From Emydura subglobosa (taxonomy: Eukaryota > Chordata > Testudines > Chelidae), in NCBI GenBank assembly GCA_007922225.1, contig ML679972.1, forward strand, positions 39,406,913 through 39,470,912: a stretch of DNA of 64,000 nucleotides, written 5' to 3'. The translations under genes and the position numbers were made by a program. Below, piece by piece: positions 11,401 through 21,960 of this stretch. The notes beneath the pieces are model-generated. The model had not been told where the DNA came from. It saw nothing but the letters and a program-made list of their open reading frames with translations, and searched no databases. The stretch's first letter is position 1. Each line of letters starts with the position of its first letter.

Positions 11401-14400
11401 GGCTACAGACCCAAGGTAAGCAAACTGCTCCCTTGGTTCAATTCCAATTAGAACTGTGGCGGTGGTGGGTGAACTGGACTGATGTGCTCTAGGACCCCCT
11501 TCTTACTCCCAGCACATGAACCAAGTCACTGGCAATCTGCAAGGAGAGGAAGTTCTCCTCTGAAGAAGTTGAGCTATAGCGTGTCATTGGATCTACTCCT
11601 TGAGTGTCCGCAACCCTTTTGCCCCAGACTGACCCAACAAGAACTGCTGGGCTCTTCTTCCCCCTTCAGTCCTGGACTGGCTGCCTGGGGCACTGTCTGA
11701 ACCTATGCATGGAGTTGCACTGATGGGAAAACTGGTGTAAAGGGAAGCAGACAATTGGGCTAGAAAAGGCTCTTGTACCTGCAGCAGGCCATGAGGCTTG
11801 GCTCACTTCTGCTGGCATTTCTAGCTGGCATTGTTGCAGGCTGCTTTTGCCAGGAAGCAATACTGATGACCATAAGAATAGGAATTCCAGCATAGGAACA
11901 TAGGTGTGTGAAGTAACAGAGCCAAGCTCTCGGTAGATTCAGCTGTGGCAAGTCCTGGCAAAGACCTACCAGGTGTTAACTCTGGGCTCTCTTTCTTTCT
12001 CTCTCTCCTTTCTAGTATCAACAGCTCAAGAAGGAACTTGAAAAACAGTTCCCAGGCAAGCTGGAGATAGTGAGTATCCTGGGACTGTCCAGTCTGCCCA
12101 AAGCACTTAGCTTCTGTATCTGCCTGACTCCCAGTCAGTGAATGTGTACGGCCAAGGAATAGCCATGACGTCTATAAGTCCAGTTCTCTAGTCCCAAAAC
12201 TCCTGTTGTCTTCAGTGGGAACCTTTGCAGAATGAGACTCTAAATAAGTCCCTCCTCATCTGGTGAGATCTGACTGAGACTTGACATGCTTTTTAGCCTG
12301 ACATGTCCAGTCTGGAACATAGTTGTCAGATCCATGGTTCATCTAGTCCAGTATCTTGTCTCTGAAAGTGTCCAGTGCCACATACTTCAGGGGAAGCTAT
12401 TAAACTTCTACAATGGGCAAACAGGCACAAACATAACCATGGGGGAAGCTTTGACTTGACTCTGAGCTGCTGGTGGTTGGTTTATAAAGCATGTACCATG
12501 TGGTAGAGGTAAAGGAAACCTTAATCAAGAAGTGCAGCGAGTGGCATTAAGGTGCAAGGAGTACAGTCCTTGCAGCTCTGCAGGACTCAAGATTTTTGAA
12601 CAATCTAATATCATGTCATGGTTTCTCTGTGCTCCTCAATCTATTATTTTATTCTAGACTATAAGCAGTTTGGGATAGAGATTTTTTTTGATATGTTTGT
12701 ACAGCACCTGGCACAATGGGGCCCTGGCTTCTATAATACAAACGAACTTAATAGATTCTAAGGCCAGAAGGGCCCATTATGATCATCAAGCCTGACCTCC
12801 TGTATGACTGCAGGCCAGAGAATCACACCCCGTCATTTCTGCATCAAGTTCGTAACATCTGTTTGCAGATTTATTTGCCTCTCTGGTGAGAGCTGTAGGT
12901 AGCACTCCTATTGAATTAGGAATCTGCAGAAGGAGCTAATGTGAAGGGGGAGAGTTCGCTGCTTAAAATAGCCCGGACCCCTTGAGCCTCTTCATTCTCA
13001 AGGTGACTCGCTCCTCTTCTCTGCTTAGAGTGGTGAAGGGACCCCTGAGGTCACAGGATGGTTTGAAGTGACAGTCGCAGGCAAACTGGTGCATTCAAAA
13101 ATGGTGAGTGGTCTCTTCCTTCCCACCCCTGAATCTAGTTCCTAATGGAACGACTCAGCTGATGGTTACCAAGATGGGCGATGTGCATGAGACAGGAAGA
13201 TTCCTTCATAGAGACGTGTTGTGAGCACGCGGGTGGAGCCTAGTCTTGGCCCTGACATCTGTAGCCAGAGTCCACTATCAAAGCTGGAGCAGTAGAACTG
13301 TCTACAAGTGTACCAGCTTGTACCAAGATCCCCTGAGAGTTTGCATGCTGAACAGGGAGCAGTATTTGGGTGCGGGCTTCTAAGGATCAGTTACTGTGGG
13401 TCGATAGATTGGTACTCTTCCCTGTGTGCTTGGGCTGTGCTGCTGGAGATGAGACCTAAAACAGATACCAGCCACTGACTCCTGCTAGCCCACTGACTGG
13501 GCATGCAGGTGTTTACTCTATGCCCTGTCTGTGTTGCAACACGGGTAACTTATCTTGACTCCCTAAACTTCCTCTGCAGTTGCAATAGGATACAGGCTGT
13601 GGCTTTTTTTTTTTTTTTTTTAATTCTCCTCTTCCCCTCCTAACCCCCCCCCCCCCCCCCCCCCCAACAGCTGCCATTTTCCACCTCCGAAATGGCTGCA
13701 TTTCACTGAGGGATGAAACCTACCTCCTTTCTCTGCAAGAATGGCAAATTGAAATTGCTTAGCAGCAGCCACTGCTGCCTGTCTTCAGAGGAGAAAAAAT
13801 TCAGCTCCTTAGAAAACTTCTTTGATGCTACAGTAGTCTGTGGCTTTTGCTGGTGCTGCAGGTCCAGGGGGATTAGAGCTGTCAGGACTATATTAAAAGT
13901 ACTTCCACTGTCAAGTGTCTCTTTGATGTGGCTTGAGGTGGTAGAACTGTTGAGCTCTGCAGTTCTGTCCCCTTAAGGACATGCCAGGACCCTGCTGAAC
14001 TTTGACTGTCTTGAACATGGCACCTTCTAGAAGGGGTCGTGTTTGCCCGTGTTTCTTGGTGGGTGCGGGGAAGGGTTGTAAGTTTCACTCCCAATTTAAA
14101 AAAAAAAAAAAAAAGGCTAATAATTTTGTCTGAGATCTTTGTTGTGAGCCAGTAAGGTCCAGCAACAGAAACAAGCTCTTTGTGCTCGCTGCTCTGGCAA
14201 AGGAGTAACCAGGAGGTTTTTCTGAGGCTGCTTTTCAAACAGTGCATTGTCCCTCTGGTCCTAGCACTGCTGTCTTGTAACAGCATCTTGGCAGTGACAC
14301 GAGTGCCCGAGTAAAAGGTGTCTTACTGAGAGATGCTCTTAAATAGGAGTGGAATTCTCAGGGGATATGACTCTGAACACAACCATTGGCCCTGTATCAC

Positions 14401-14600
14401 CCTGGAGAATTAAAGAAGACTTCTAATGCTATGACTTCTTTGAGCCCTTATTGGTGTGTCTGGGCGGGAGGGAGGATGGGTGGGTTTAGCACCCTTGCTA
14501 ACTTGCTTCTCTCTGGCAGAATGGAGATGGCTTTGTGAATAATGGCAACAAGCTTTCCAAGATCGTGGCAGCCATTAAAGAGGCGTTGGCCTTGGGATAG
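8492..14600 (+). CDS. SELENOW: Selenoprotein W (five coding exons, in-frame UGA = Sec)
   Basis: Coding exons are 8492-8520, 11391-11415, 12016-12069, 13029-13103 and 14520-14600, all with GT-AG boundaries and matching phase. Together they encode 87 aa, the usual vertebrate length. The protein begins [12 protein letters not shown] and then has an in-frame TGA at 11398-11400, read as selenocysteine, in the CxxU redox motif (C10-G-A-U13). Family-typical stretches follow: [16 protein letters not shown] in exon 3, [12 protein letters not shown] and KLVHSK in exon 4, and NGDGFV and [13 protein letters not shown] in exon 5, ending TAG at 14598-14600. SELENOW is a small cytosolic thioredoxin-fold (Rdx family) protein, abundant in muscle and linked to glutathione and 14-3-3 proteins. 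The start is the only ATG in frame with the conserved N-terminal beta strand. Cys10 is split between exons 1 and 2. A plain ORF search breaks this gene at the UGA. Confidence 0.96.
10900..11090 (+). mobile_element. MIR/CORE-SINE-like element in SELENOW intron 1
   Basis: It contains 'gccactaacttgctttgatg', 'atcttggacaaattccttcc', 'gtaaagcactttgagatcta' and 'ttgatggaaagcattat', the usual middle and 3' half of this SINE family in + orientation. Non-coding. Confidence 0.7.
12640..12860. mobile_element. SINE tail followed by CR1 fragment in SELENOW intron 3
   Basis: The first half (12640-12747) is a SINE tail in + orientation: 'gtacagcacctggcacaatg' then 'gggccctggcttctataata'. It passes directly into a CR1 3' fragment in minus orientation beginning 'agattctaaggccagaaggg', with 'cctgacctcctgtatgactg' after it. 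Confidence 0.7.
13601..13667. repeat. Poly(T) and poly(C) tracts in SELENOW intron 4
   Basis: A run of about 18 T is followed after a short spacer by a run of about 20 C. Length in this assembly may be unreliable. Confidence 0.85.
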
Positions 14601-14639
14601 GAACAGCAGAATGCATCGGTGACTCGGTACATAGCAGAG
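14601..14639 (+). other. SELENOW: SELENOW 3'UTR, first segment (end of exon 5)
   Basis: After the TAG the exon continues 39 nt to a consensus donor (GCAGAG|GTAAGG, GT at 14640-14641). The stop codon therefore lies 39 nt before an exon junction, shorter than the 50-55 nt usually needed to trigger nonsense-mediated decay. The SECIS-containing remainder of the UTR is in a separate exon. Confidence 0.75.
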
Positions 14640-15439
14640 GTAAGGCTGTGATGCACGGCTTGGTTCTTACCCTTCTGGGATGGAATTCTTTGCCATGGAT
14701 CTGGCTCTCTCAGCCCTTCCTCCTTGAATAAATGGAGGCCTGTTGCATGTGGCTTTCTAGGAGGAAACCTTTAACAAGGTCCTATTCGCCTCTGCATGGG
14801 TATTACAAATATGACTGGGCACCCAAAAGACCAAAGACGTGCCATGTTATGGTTGGTCAGAACTTCATCTTTCTCCCCAACAGCTATTAAGATGTGTTCT
14901 GGGGCAGCTGTTATGCTTCACCCCAGAGGTGGCTGTATTCCAGTATGGGCCTAAACATGTGGACCAGGAAACATTTGGGAATTCTTCAGATGGGAAGGCT
15001 CCGTGTCAAAATTCTATAATGCTGCAAATCCTAGAGCTCCCACCCACTCAGATTGTGCTGGCTACAGGCAGGGCAGAGCATTCATGGGAGAGAAAAAATC
15101 AGACTCCTCCATGGAATTAACTTGGCAAAAGGGGTCAGAAAATGAGCATGCTTCTGGTGTGCTGAGGTGCTGTGAATCCATGTGGTGCTGAAAGCAGACT
15201 TGCATGCATGATTTACCTAGCGGGCAACCTGCAGAACCAAGACTATAATCCAGGTCTGGTGGATGCCAAAATACCACTTCCAGCACTGGAGCTTGAGGAC
15301 TGTTCCTTAACTAGGTCTATTGTCCTCTCTGTGTGGGCCATTGTGTTATCTTGGGTATGTATAAGGTCCTTTTTATTTAAACACTAGAGGGCAACATTAT
15401 ACTCACACACCATGTTGCAGCATGCAGGGTTAAGAGCAG

Positions 15440-15925
15440 TAGCTGCTATTTCCAGTACGTCAGACTGGAAAGGACCTTTTTTTGAGCCTTGAGTTCAGTC
15501 CACTGCTATTGCAGGCAGCTCCAGCATCGAATTCTGTACATAAACTTCTCCTTCTCCATCTTCAAACTGGCTTTCCCCCATTGCTCAGTTTGGGAGGCTG
15601 TTCCAGAGCCTCACTCCTCTAATGGTTAGAAACCTTCTCATTTCCAGCCTAAATTTATTCATGATCAATTTATAGCCATTTGTTCTTGTGCCAATAATGT
15701 CCTTGAGCTTCAACAGCTCTTCTGGTGGTTTTCCCCTCCCCACCCTGATCTGTTTAGAGACAACAGTAAGATTCTCCTCCCCTCCCCCCCCTCAGCCTTC
15801 ACTTTGCTAGGCTAAACAAACCAAGCTCTTTTCATCTCCTCTCCTAGGATAGGCTCTCCCTCTTCCTGATCATCCTAGTAGCCCTTCTCTGCACCTGGGC
15901 CAGTTTGATTTTTAAATGTCAAGAC
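15440..15925 (-). mobile_element. CR1 LINE fragment in the last SELENOW intron
   Basis: The + strand reads as the reverse complement of a CR1 of a subfamily different from the copies at 110 and 4785: 'tcagactggaaaggaccttt', 'gggaggctgttccagagcct', 'atagccatttgttcttgtgc' and 'cctagtagcccttctctgca'. It ends only about 30 bp before the acceptor of the SECIS exon. No intact frame remains. Confidence 0.8.
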
Positions 15926-15956
15926 TGTTAACTATACGTTCCTTCTCTTTCTCTAG

Positions 15957-16835
15957 TCTGATGAGAATTTGCTTCGTTCGACTTGGCCAAGCGCTTGATG
16001 ACGGGAATTGCCGAAATGTCCCTAGATGTGTGGCCATTCCCAGAAGCTTTTGCGTAGGATGCCGGTTTGAACGAAGGCAGATGCGAATCAAGCTCTGTCC
16101 TTTTGGCATGCTTTATATCTGTACGCAAAGTCCTGTCTGGTGTTGAAACTGCCCCTCTACCATGCCATTATCACTGTGTGCCTTTAAGTTGCCTCTAACT
16201 TTGAGTAATTCTTGAGTTAGTTTCACTGTTCAATCATACAGAGAAATCTGTCTTAGTGCTTATATCTCAACAACAAGCTCTTTGTCTGGGGTTTCTGGGA
16301 TGTAGGCTGTTAAGTAAGGGAGAGTCACCTGGGAATCATCCTATCCATCAGCATGTCTATGGTTTCCGAAGATTCCTGTTACCCTTGAAAGATGGTGGCC
16401 ATCAGTGTGGAGAGAGGAATTAGCAGCTCATTGTTGGGTATATGTGAGACTGGGAGAGAAGTGATATAAAATGTTTTAATAACTGACTCAATAGTCTGTT
16501 TTATAAAAATCTGAATCTTAAATTAAAACTCCCAGTATTTTCTTAAACTGCTGTCCAAAACAGTTTTCCATCTTCTGCAGAACCTTTGATGCTGTCCTGC
16601 CAAATCACATTGATCTGTCTCAACTAGGCAGTGGAGCTGTCTCTCAAAATGTAACCTGTAAATCTTGGTATATCTGAATCATGATATTGCACTCTTTTCC
16701 CCCAGCACCCACACCCCTCCCAGATCACCTAGTGTTGCAAAACTGTCTCTCTGGGGTTTTTTTTAATTTTGTTGTATGATTAGCTTTTGTTGCACTTCAG
16801 AAAGATGTCTCAAATAAAATAATGAAAACCATAAA
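15957..16835 (+). other. SELENOW: SELENOW terminal exon (3'UTR carrying SECIS and poly(A) signal)
   Basis: A pyrimidine tract and acceptor ('cttctctttctctag') end at 15956. The exon contains the candidate SECIS near its start and an AATAAA at 16813-16818. The transcript would end about 15-25 nt later. The region between carries no other gene. The exon end is inferred from the signal position. Confidence 0.7.
15981..16060 (+). promoter_or_regulatory. SELENOW: Candidate SECIS element of SELENOW
   Basis: The SECIS hairpin recruits SBP2 and the Sec elongation machinery so that UGA is decoded as selenocysteine. Core features seen: ATGAC at 15998-16002; a six-base arm GGGAAT (16003-16008) pairing with ATTCCC (16036-16041); an apical AAA at 16014-16016, about 12 nt after the UGA core, within the usual 10-13 nt; and AGAA at 16042-16045 supplying the 3' GA of the non-Watson-Crick quartet. 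A short lower helix can form between GCTT (15993-15996) and AAGC (16044-16047), overlapping the quartet, so the exact register is uncertain. Folding was done by eye. Confidence 0.75.
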
Positions 16836-16839
16836 CTGG

Positions 16840-17257
16840 TTGTGTAATGGCTTCTTTTTAGTGCTCACTGAGATCCACCACATAGCAATAGCAGAATTTC
16901 CTTTCCCTTGCAGTAGGGGGGCATAATTTTCATATACCAGTACTCTGAAACAAGTGGTGTGATCTAATGCTTCACTGCAGTCTGAATATCATGAAAGCAG
17001 CATTTTGGGCCCTAGATCCAAACTGCTCAAGCTCAAAATATCAAGCTCCCTCCATCTTACACACTCTACTCCAGTAAGCTTGATGCAACCTCTCATCTTT
17101 CCAGATTTTTTTTTTTTTTTTTTTGCAACCTCAGTAGTGGGGCTCTGTGGAATGAGACTTAAGCAGCCAGGACCTTGCTTTTTTTAGGTGACATCAAAGT
17201 TCTCCTGCCTTGTCTCCAGGGTCTTGTCATATTGGCTTTGATCCACAGTATCCCCCC

Positions 17258-17288
<31 letters not shown>

Positions 17289-18935
17289 AAACACAACAAA
17301 AAAAACAACAAAACCTTGAAATGAAGATTGGTGGCATTTGCAGGTCAATTCTGTATTGTGATTATTTTTCCCCCCATTCCTCCACCCCTCCGTTTCAGGT
17401 TACAGTAGCACAAGATGCTACAAGTCAAGATTGTGGAGCTGGGCTGGAGGGGGGCAAGTGAAATAGCAGAGATGGCTGTAAGTGGGACCTGAAATACATG
17501 CTCTGTGTGCACGTCTACCCTATGCCAATGTGTTCTTAGTCTCATTTTAATGAATGCTAAAATATTTATTAATTTAAAAGAAAAATTAATCAGCTGGGCC
17601 CAATTTACCCATGTAATTTATATTATGAAACACTCTTGTAAGTAACCAGTAAAGGAGTAAATTCTTTGTTTGCAGAGGCTAGGCCAGAAAGAGGTCTCTG
17701 CTGCATAGGGTGAGACTTGTTTAAAGCTCTGACCTTCCATTTGCATGACAACTTAATGCCTTCTTCTTACCTTCCCAAACACTGCTTTTTGTAATAATTG
17801 TACCTTTTATGCCAACAAGCCTGCTTTTGTTCTTCCGCAATTGATCTGATTAAATGTGGAGCCTAGGAACCTATGACCACCTCAGTAGTGCTTAGGGATT
17901 AGCTCTGCACCCCCAGCTTTCCAGTGTATGGGCGCTAATTGTAAATGGGTTCCCTCACTGCAGCAATGTCTCTCTCATGAAAATTGTTTAAGATAACTCA
18001 TCTTGTGAGTGGTATTAATTCAGATCTATTGACAATCAGCACTCTCCCTTTAAATGGAGGCCTTAAAAGGGAAAAGGGTGGCCTTGCGGTTAAGGCCTAA
18101 AACAAAGAGGCAGGACTCCTGAGTTCACTTCTAGTTATGCCAGACTTCCGTTGTGACAGCACCTCTATCTCCTATTCCTCGTAGTAACATCGACTTTGCC
18201 AGAAGCAGCTAAGTTCTAATTTCATTGTCTGTAAAGTGTTCCAAAAGCTATGAGGAGAGGTGATAGGAAAGACACAAATATAATCATTAAAAATTGATTA
18301 AGCTACATTTTAGTATTTGGTGCTAAAATGTATATATTTAGGCAGTTTTAGCAATTCTGTGTGGTGAGGGTGAAGAGATACAATTGTGCCCTCTGGTGTC
18401 CACAATGATAAATGCAGGCAGTGTGTAAATCAGTGATTTCTTGGTGATTTTCTGAATCTCCTTGCGGGAGACAAATGATGAATTCCCAGATTTATTTCTG
18501 GTGTGGAGGTGCCCTGGGAAGCTTAGTCAGGATCAGATACCTGAACATGCTGGGCTGCTGTAGAAACACTCAGGGAGAGATGGACCCTGCATTTAGAACT
18601 CATATCTTTGAAGAATGAGGCATCTGTGAGTTTTGAGCTGTCTAGTATCAGTGGGCCTTAGCTTAGTTTGATCAGAACTGGATCAGGCAGCCTCTCTGAT
18701 CCATCATCTACTGTAACTGTCTTTGTACTGGTTGACCCCTTAGAAATTATTACAAGAAGGTTGCACACTTCGTTGATCATGTAGGCTGAACTCTGTGTTA
18801 TCCTACTTTAAGTGCAAATGGAGATCCAGCGGGATGGGCTGGCTAAGAACAAGGTCCCATTATGTTAGGCATTTCACAAACACATAATAAGAGATATCCA
18901 TGGCCTAAAGAGCTTACCTATATTTCAAACCATCT
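16840..18935. other. Intergenic interval between SELENOW and the CR1 at 18.9 kb
   Basis: No gene is supported. It contains poly(T) at 17107-17124 and, at 17252-17291, a run of about 28 C followed directly by about 13 A. Positions 18840-18935 carry a fragment resembling a reversed SINE tail ('ttaggcatttcacaaacaca', 'cctaaagagcttacc'). The rest is unremarkable non-coding sequence. Confidence 0.5.
17252..17310. repeat. Poly(C) tract abutting poly(A)/CAA-rich tract
   Basis: A long C run is followed without a spacer by an A run and then by impure ACAACAAAA sequence. Such tracts are prone to length errors in assembly and to slippage. Confidence 0.85.
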
Positions 18936-18939
18936 ACAG

Positions 18940-19195
18940 TTGAACATCTTTTGAAAGTGATAAATTGTTCTTCATAATCACTGAGGGTAGGACAAGAAGT
19001 AATTGGCTTAATTTGTGGCAAGGGAGATTCACATTGGATATTATGAAAAGCTTTCTAACTCTAAGGATCATTCATCAGCACTGGAACAGGTTACCTAGGG
19101 AGGTTGTGGAATCCCCAGCATTGGAGGTTTCAGTGCCAGGGGCAGACTAGATGACTTCTTGAGGTCCCTCCCAGACCTACATTCCTATCATCATG
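18940..19195 (+). mobile_element. CR1 LINE 3' fragment
   Basis: It reads in CR1 sense orientation: 'ctgagggtaggacaagaagt', 'cactggaacaggttacctag', 'ggaggttgtggaatccccag', 'cagactagatgacttcttga' and 'ggtccctcccagacctacat'. This corresponds to the last codons of ORF2 and the short 3'UTR. Frame is lost. Confidence 0.85.
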
Positions 19196-19204
19196 CTTCC
19201 AGGG

Positions 19205-19312
19205 TCCCAATCCTGCAAACACTTCATGTGCACATTTCACCAAAGCAAACAGTAGTTGGTATTGAGAGGACTGCTTATGGGCATAAGTGTTTGCAGAATT
19301 AGGGTCTCAGAC
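19205..19312. mobile_element. Palindromic MITE-like repeat
   Basis: The left arm 'caatcctgcaaacacttcat' and the right arm 'ataagtgtttgcagaattag' are inverted repeats of each other with few mismatches. The interior is also roughly palindromic. It is a small non-autonomous element of about 100 bp with no coding capacity. Confidence 0.6.
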
Positions 19313-19974
19313 TGAAGATTTCCCCATGAATCAAAGGTACATTCTTGTGTGGGTGTGTCCTACAAGTTACCCTCGTGGGTGTTTACAGGCCTTCACCTAT
19401 GCAGTACCTTTTGACAGTTAACTTAGTGCTTTGGTATCAGCTTGACAGCCTAAAGCCCTGTGTGTATCCACAGAACCAGTACAGTCCAGGCAGTGGCAGG
19501 GTGAACGACCCCACCACTAGGCCTCACCACAGCCCTGCAGAGACAAGCACTATGGGTTAGGAGAAGTCAGTCTTCACAGTCCATTCCCTGTTTGCCCCTC
19601 GTTGCTGAGCATTGGTGAAGGGGACCAGCCACAATGTGGACCCCTCTCTAGCTAGCAGTCTATGAAACCATCAACTCTTTTTCCCCATAGGCCACTGGAA
19701 AAGACCTTAGTCTATTTGTGTAGCATTTCTATAGGTTGTAATAATGATTTCCTTACCTAGCCAAATTTCCCTAATCTTTAAACATGTTACCACATTCCTT
19801 GAGGTGGATCAAGTGTCAATAGTATTTTCTGCTCAAAGAATGGGAAAAGTGAAGTACTGTCTAAAAACATGTCCAAGGGTACCAGAAGCACCCTACAGGA
19901 TGCCTTTTATGTGAGATAATAGAGTGCCAGTGACTTGTTAATTATCCTTTTTAATGAACCTAGCTCCCTAGGTA

Positions 19975-21250
19975 CTCGTGGTTTTAGCATCAACAGCAGT
20001 CGACATGACTTGTGATGGGGAAGGCTGGCAGAACGTTGTCATCAACGCTGTGTGATGTGATTTGTGCCAGAGGGCTGGTGCAGCACACGTCAAGGCCACT
20101 TGACATGGATTGAAGAGAGATTAGCATGACATTAACAGCAATCCCGCTTGGTGTGGTTTGATGTGGGGAAAACAGTGTAAAAGTTGCATCAGCCCTACTG
20201 AGTGTGAGTGGGGAGAGGCTATTGATGTTATATGAGTGTCAGCCCCCCTGGTCATGGCTCATGCCAGGGGGTAGATGTGACTCATCTGAGGGTTTTATAG
20301 TGACATCTGTGGCTAGTTGGCATGACACGTGAGGGGCTTGGCATGACTCGTACAGGGCAGGTTCACATGAAAAGTGCAAAGGGCTTGATATAATTTATGC
20401 GCTGGAGGGTTCTGCCAAAACTTCTGCAAGGGCCTTGGCAAGTTATATATAGGGAAGGTTGGTGTGAACTGTTGGGGGGATTGGCATGTTGCAAGGAAAG
20501 TTGTCATGATGTGGGGGTCTTGGCATGTTACATGTAGGCAAGGTTGGTGTGACATACACGGGGGGAGGTCCTTGGCATGGTGTGTGCCAGGAGTTTAGCG
20601 AATTACATGTAGGAAAAGTTGGCACAGACACATGAGAGCTTGGCATGTTACATGTAGGCAAGGTTAGCATGACACACATGGGGGAAGCACTTGGTGTGAG
20701 TTGTGCCAGGGGTTTAGCATGTTACATGTAGGCAAGGTTGGCATGACACACACTGGTGGCACTTGGTGTGAGTTGTGCCAGGGGTTTAGCATATTATATG
20801 CTGATGAGATGCATGCAGGAGTGCTTGGCGAGATATGCGCCAGAGGTTTGACGTGTTACATGTAGGCAAGTTTTAGTGTGACACGAGGAGGGGCACTTGG
20901 CGAGACATGCCCAGGGTTTAGCATGTTACACGTAGGCAAGGTTGGCGTGACGCATGCAGGGGGTGCTTGGTGATATGTGTGCCAGGGGTTTAGCGTGTTA
21001 CACCTAGGCAAGGTTGGTGTGACGTGTGGGGGGCTCTTGGTAAGATGCATGCCAGGGGTTTGGTGTTACATGTAGGCAAGTTTTAGTGTGATGTATGAGG
21101 GAGGTACTTGGCATAACTCGTGTAATAGATTTAGCATGTTACATGTAGGCAAGGTTGGCATGACGCATGCAGGGGGTGCTTGGCAAGACGCGTATTAGGG
21201 ATTTAGCGTGTTACACGTAGGCAAGGCTGGCATGATGCACACCAAGGGGC
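19975..21250. repeat. Minisatellite, about 72 bp unit
   Basis: The landmark 'tgttacatgtaggcaag' (with variants) recurs at about 20526, 20601, 20646, 20720, 20790, 20854, 20924, 20996, 21064, 21137 and 21209. Most intervals are 64-75 bp and one is a truncated 45 bp unit. Each unit also has 'gttggcatgacacac', a G-rich stretch, 'cttggcgagac' and 'gccaggggtttagc'. The part from 19975 to 20500 holds more degenerate units ('gacttgtgatggggaaggct'). Minus-strand open frames across it are by-products of the repeat. It ends about 240 bp before the H3.3 TATA-like box. Confidence 0.9.
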
Positions 21251-21439
21251 CTCACTCGAGGGAGGTCTGAATGTAACTCATGCAAGGGGCATTATATGCA
21301 CTAGTGTCTGTGGTTAAATGAAGGCGCTCCTTTGCCAGCTCATTGGCCTTATGACTGGGTGGGTGGAAGAGGGGAAGGGAGAGGAGGGGAGAGCAGGGGC
21401 AGCTTGGGTGGCCTTCACAAGATGGCGCCCACACAGCCT

Positions 21440-21960
21440 GGTTCACCTCAGCTGACCTCCCTTCCCCTCCCCTCTGCCCCAATGCATGATGGTTAAATAG
21501 CCCGGCCGGGGAGCCCGCCATTTTCTGCTAGGGCTGGCGGGAAAGGCGGGAAGCGAGCGAGAGCAGCGCGAGCGCCGGCGGGGGACTCCCAACAGCTCCA
21601 ACGGTCGCTGCAGCTCGGGGCGCGAGACACACACACACACAGGTAACAAGGCGGCGCGAGACACCCCTGGTAGCCTGATCTCCCCTTCCCCCCTCGTTCG
21701 AAAAGCGGGGGGATGAGTAGAAACCGAGATCATCTGAGGACAGACCCTTCCACCAAGTAAGTCCCGCCTTCCGTCTGTATCCTGCAGCTCGTTGGTCGGG
21801 CGATGCGAAGCACGGTGGCCGCGCCGATTGGCTGGAAGCCCCTGAGGCAGCCCCGAGGTCGATTGGTCACGAGCCGCGTCAATCACCGAGGAGGCCTCGC
21901 GGCTCTACCCCCTCTCTTGTCAGGTTACAAACCGATTGGCTGGCGGTGCTGGCCCTTTGG
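21440..21960 (+). promoter_or_regulatory. CpG-rich promoter region of the H3.3 gene
   Basis: The stretch is visibly CpG-rich against its surroundings. A CCAAT ('ccccaatgcatgatgg') lies near 21478-21482, with an ATGCAT next to it. A TATA-like TTAAATA lies at 21493-21499, and a YY1-like CCGCCATTTTC at 21516-21526 lies around the likely start site. Downstream, within intron 1, several ATTGG/CCAAT motifs follow. Housekeeping control with NF-Y input is a reasonable inference. Confidence 0.65.
21525..21642 (+). other. H3.3 non-coding exon 1 (5'UTR)
   Basis: The start is placed about 30 bp after the TTAAATA box. The exon ends in an (AC)n stretch followed by a donor CACAG|GTAACA (GT at 21643-21644). 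A second possible donor, CCACCAA|GTAAGT, lies near 21750, so an alternative longer first exon is possible. The non-coding first exon with the ATG in exon 2 is the standard H3.3 layout. Confidence 0.6.

Noticed and set aside
20313..21050. Minus-strand open frames with Cys/Pro/His-rich repeats
   Set aside because: They are translations of the 72 bp minisatellite; the repeat period, not coding selection, explains them.
19975..21250. Possible CRISPR-like or regular spacer array
   Set aside because: The organism is a vertebrate and whole units are repeated with drift; there are no unique spacers between constant repeats. It is a minisatellite.
21443..21886. 147-codon minus-strand open frame across the H3.3 promoter, suggesting a divergent gene
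   Set aside because: It spans the CpG-rich promoter and exon 1 of H3.3, where open frames are common; no domain and no consistent splice sites. A divergent transcript is possible but not supported as coding.
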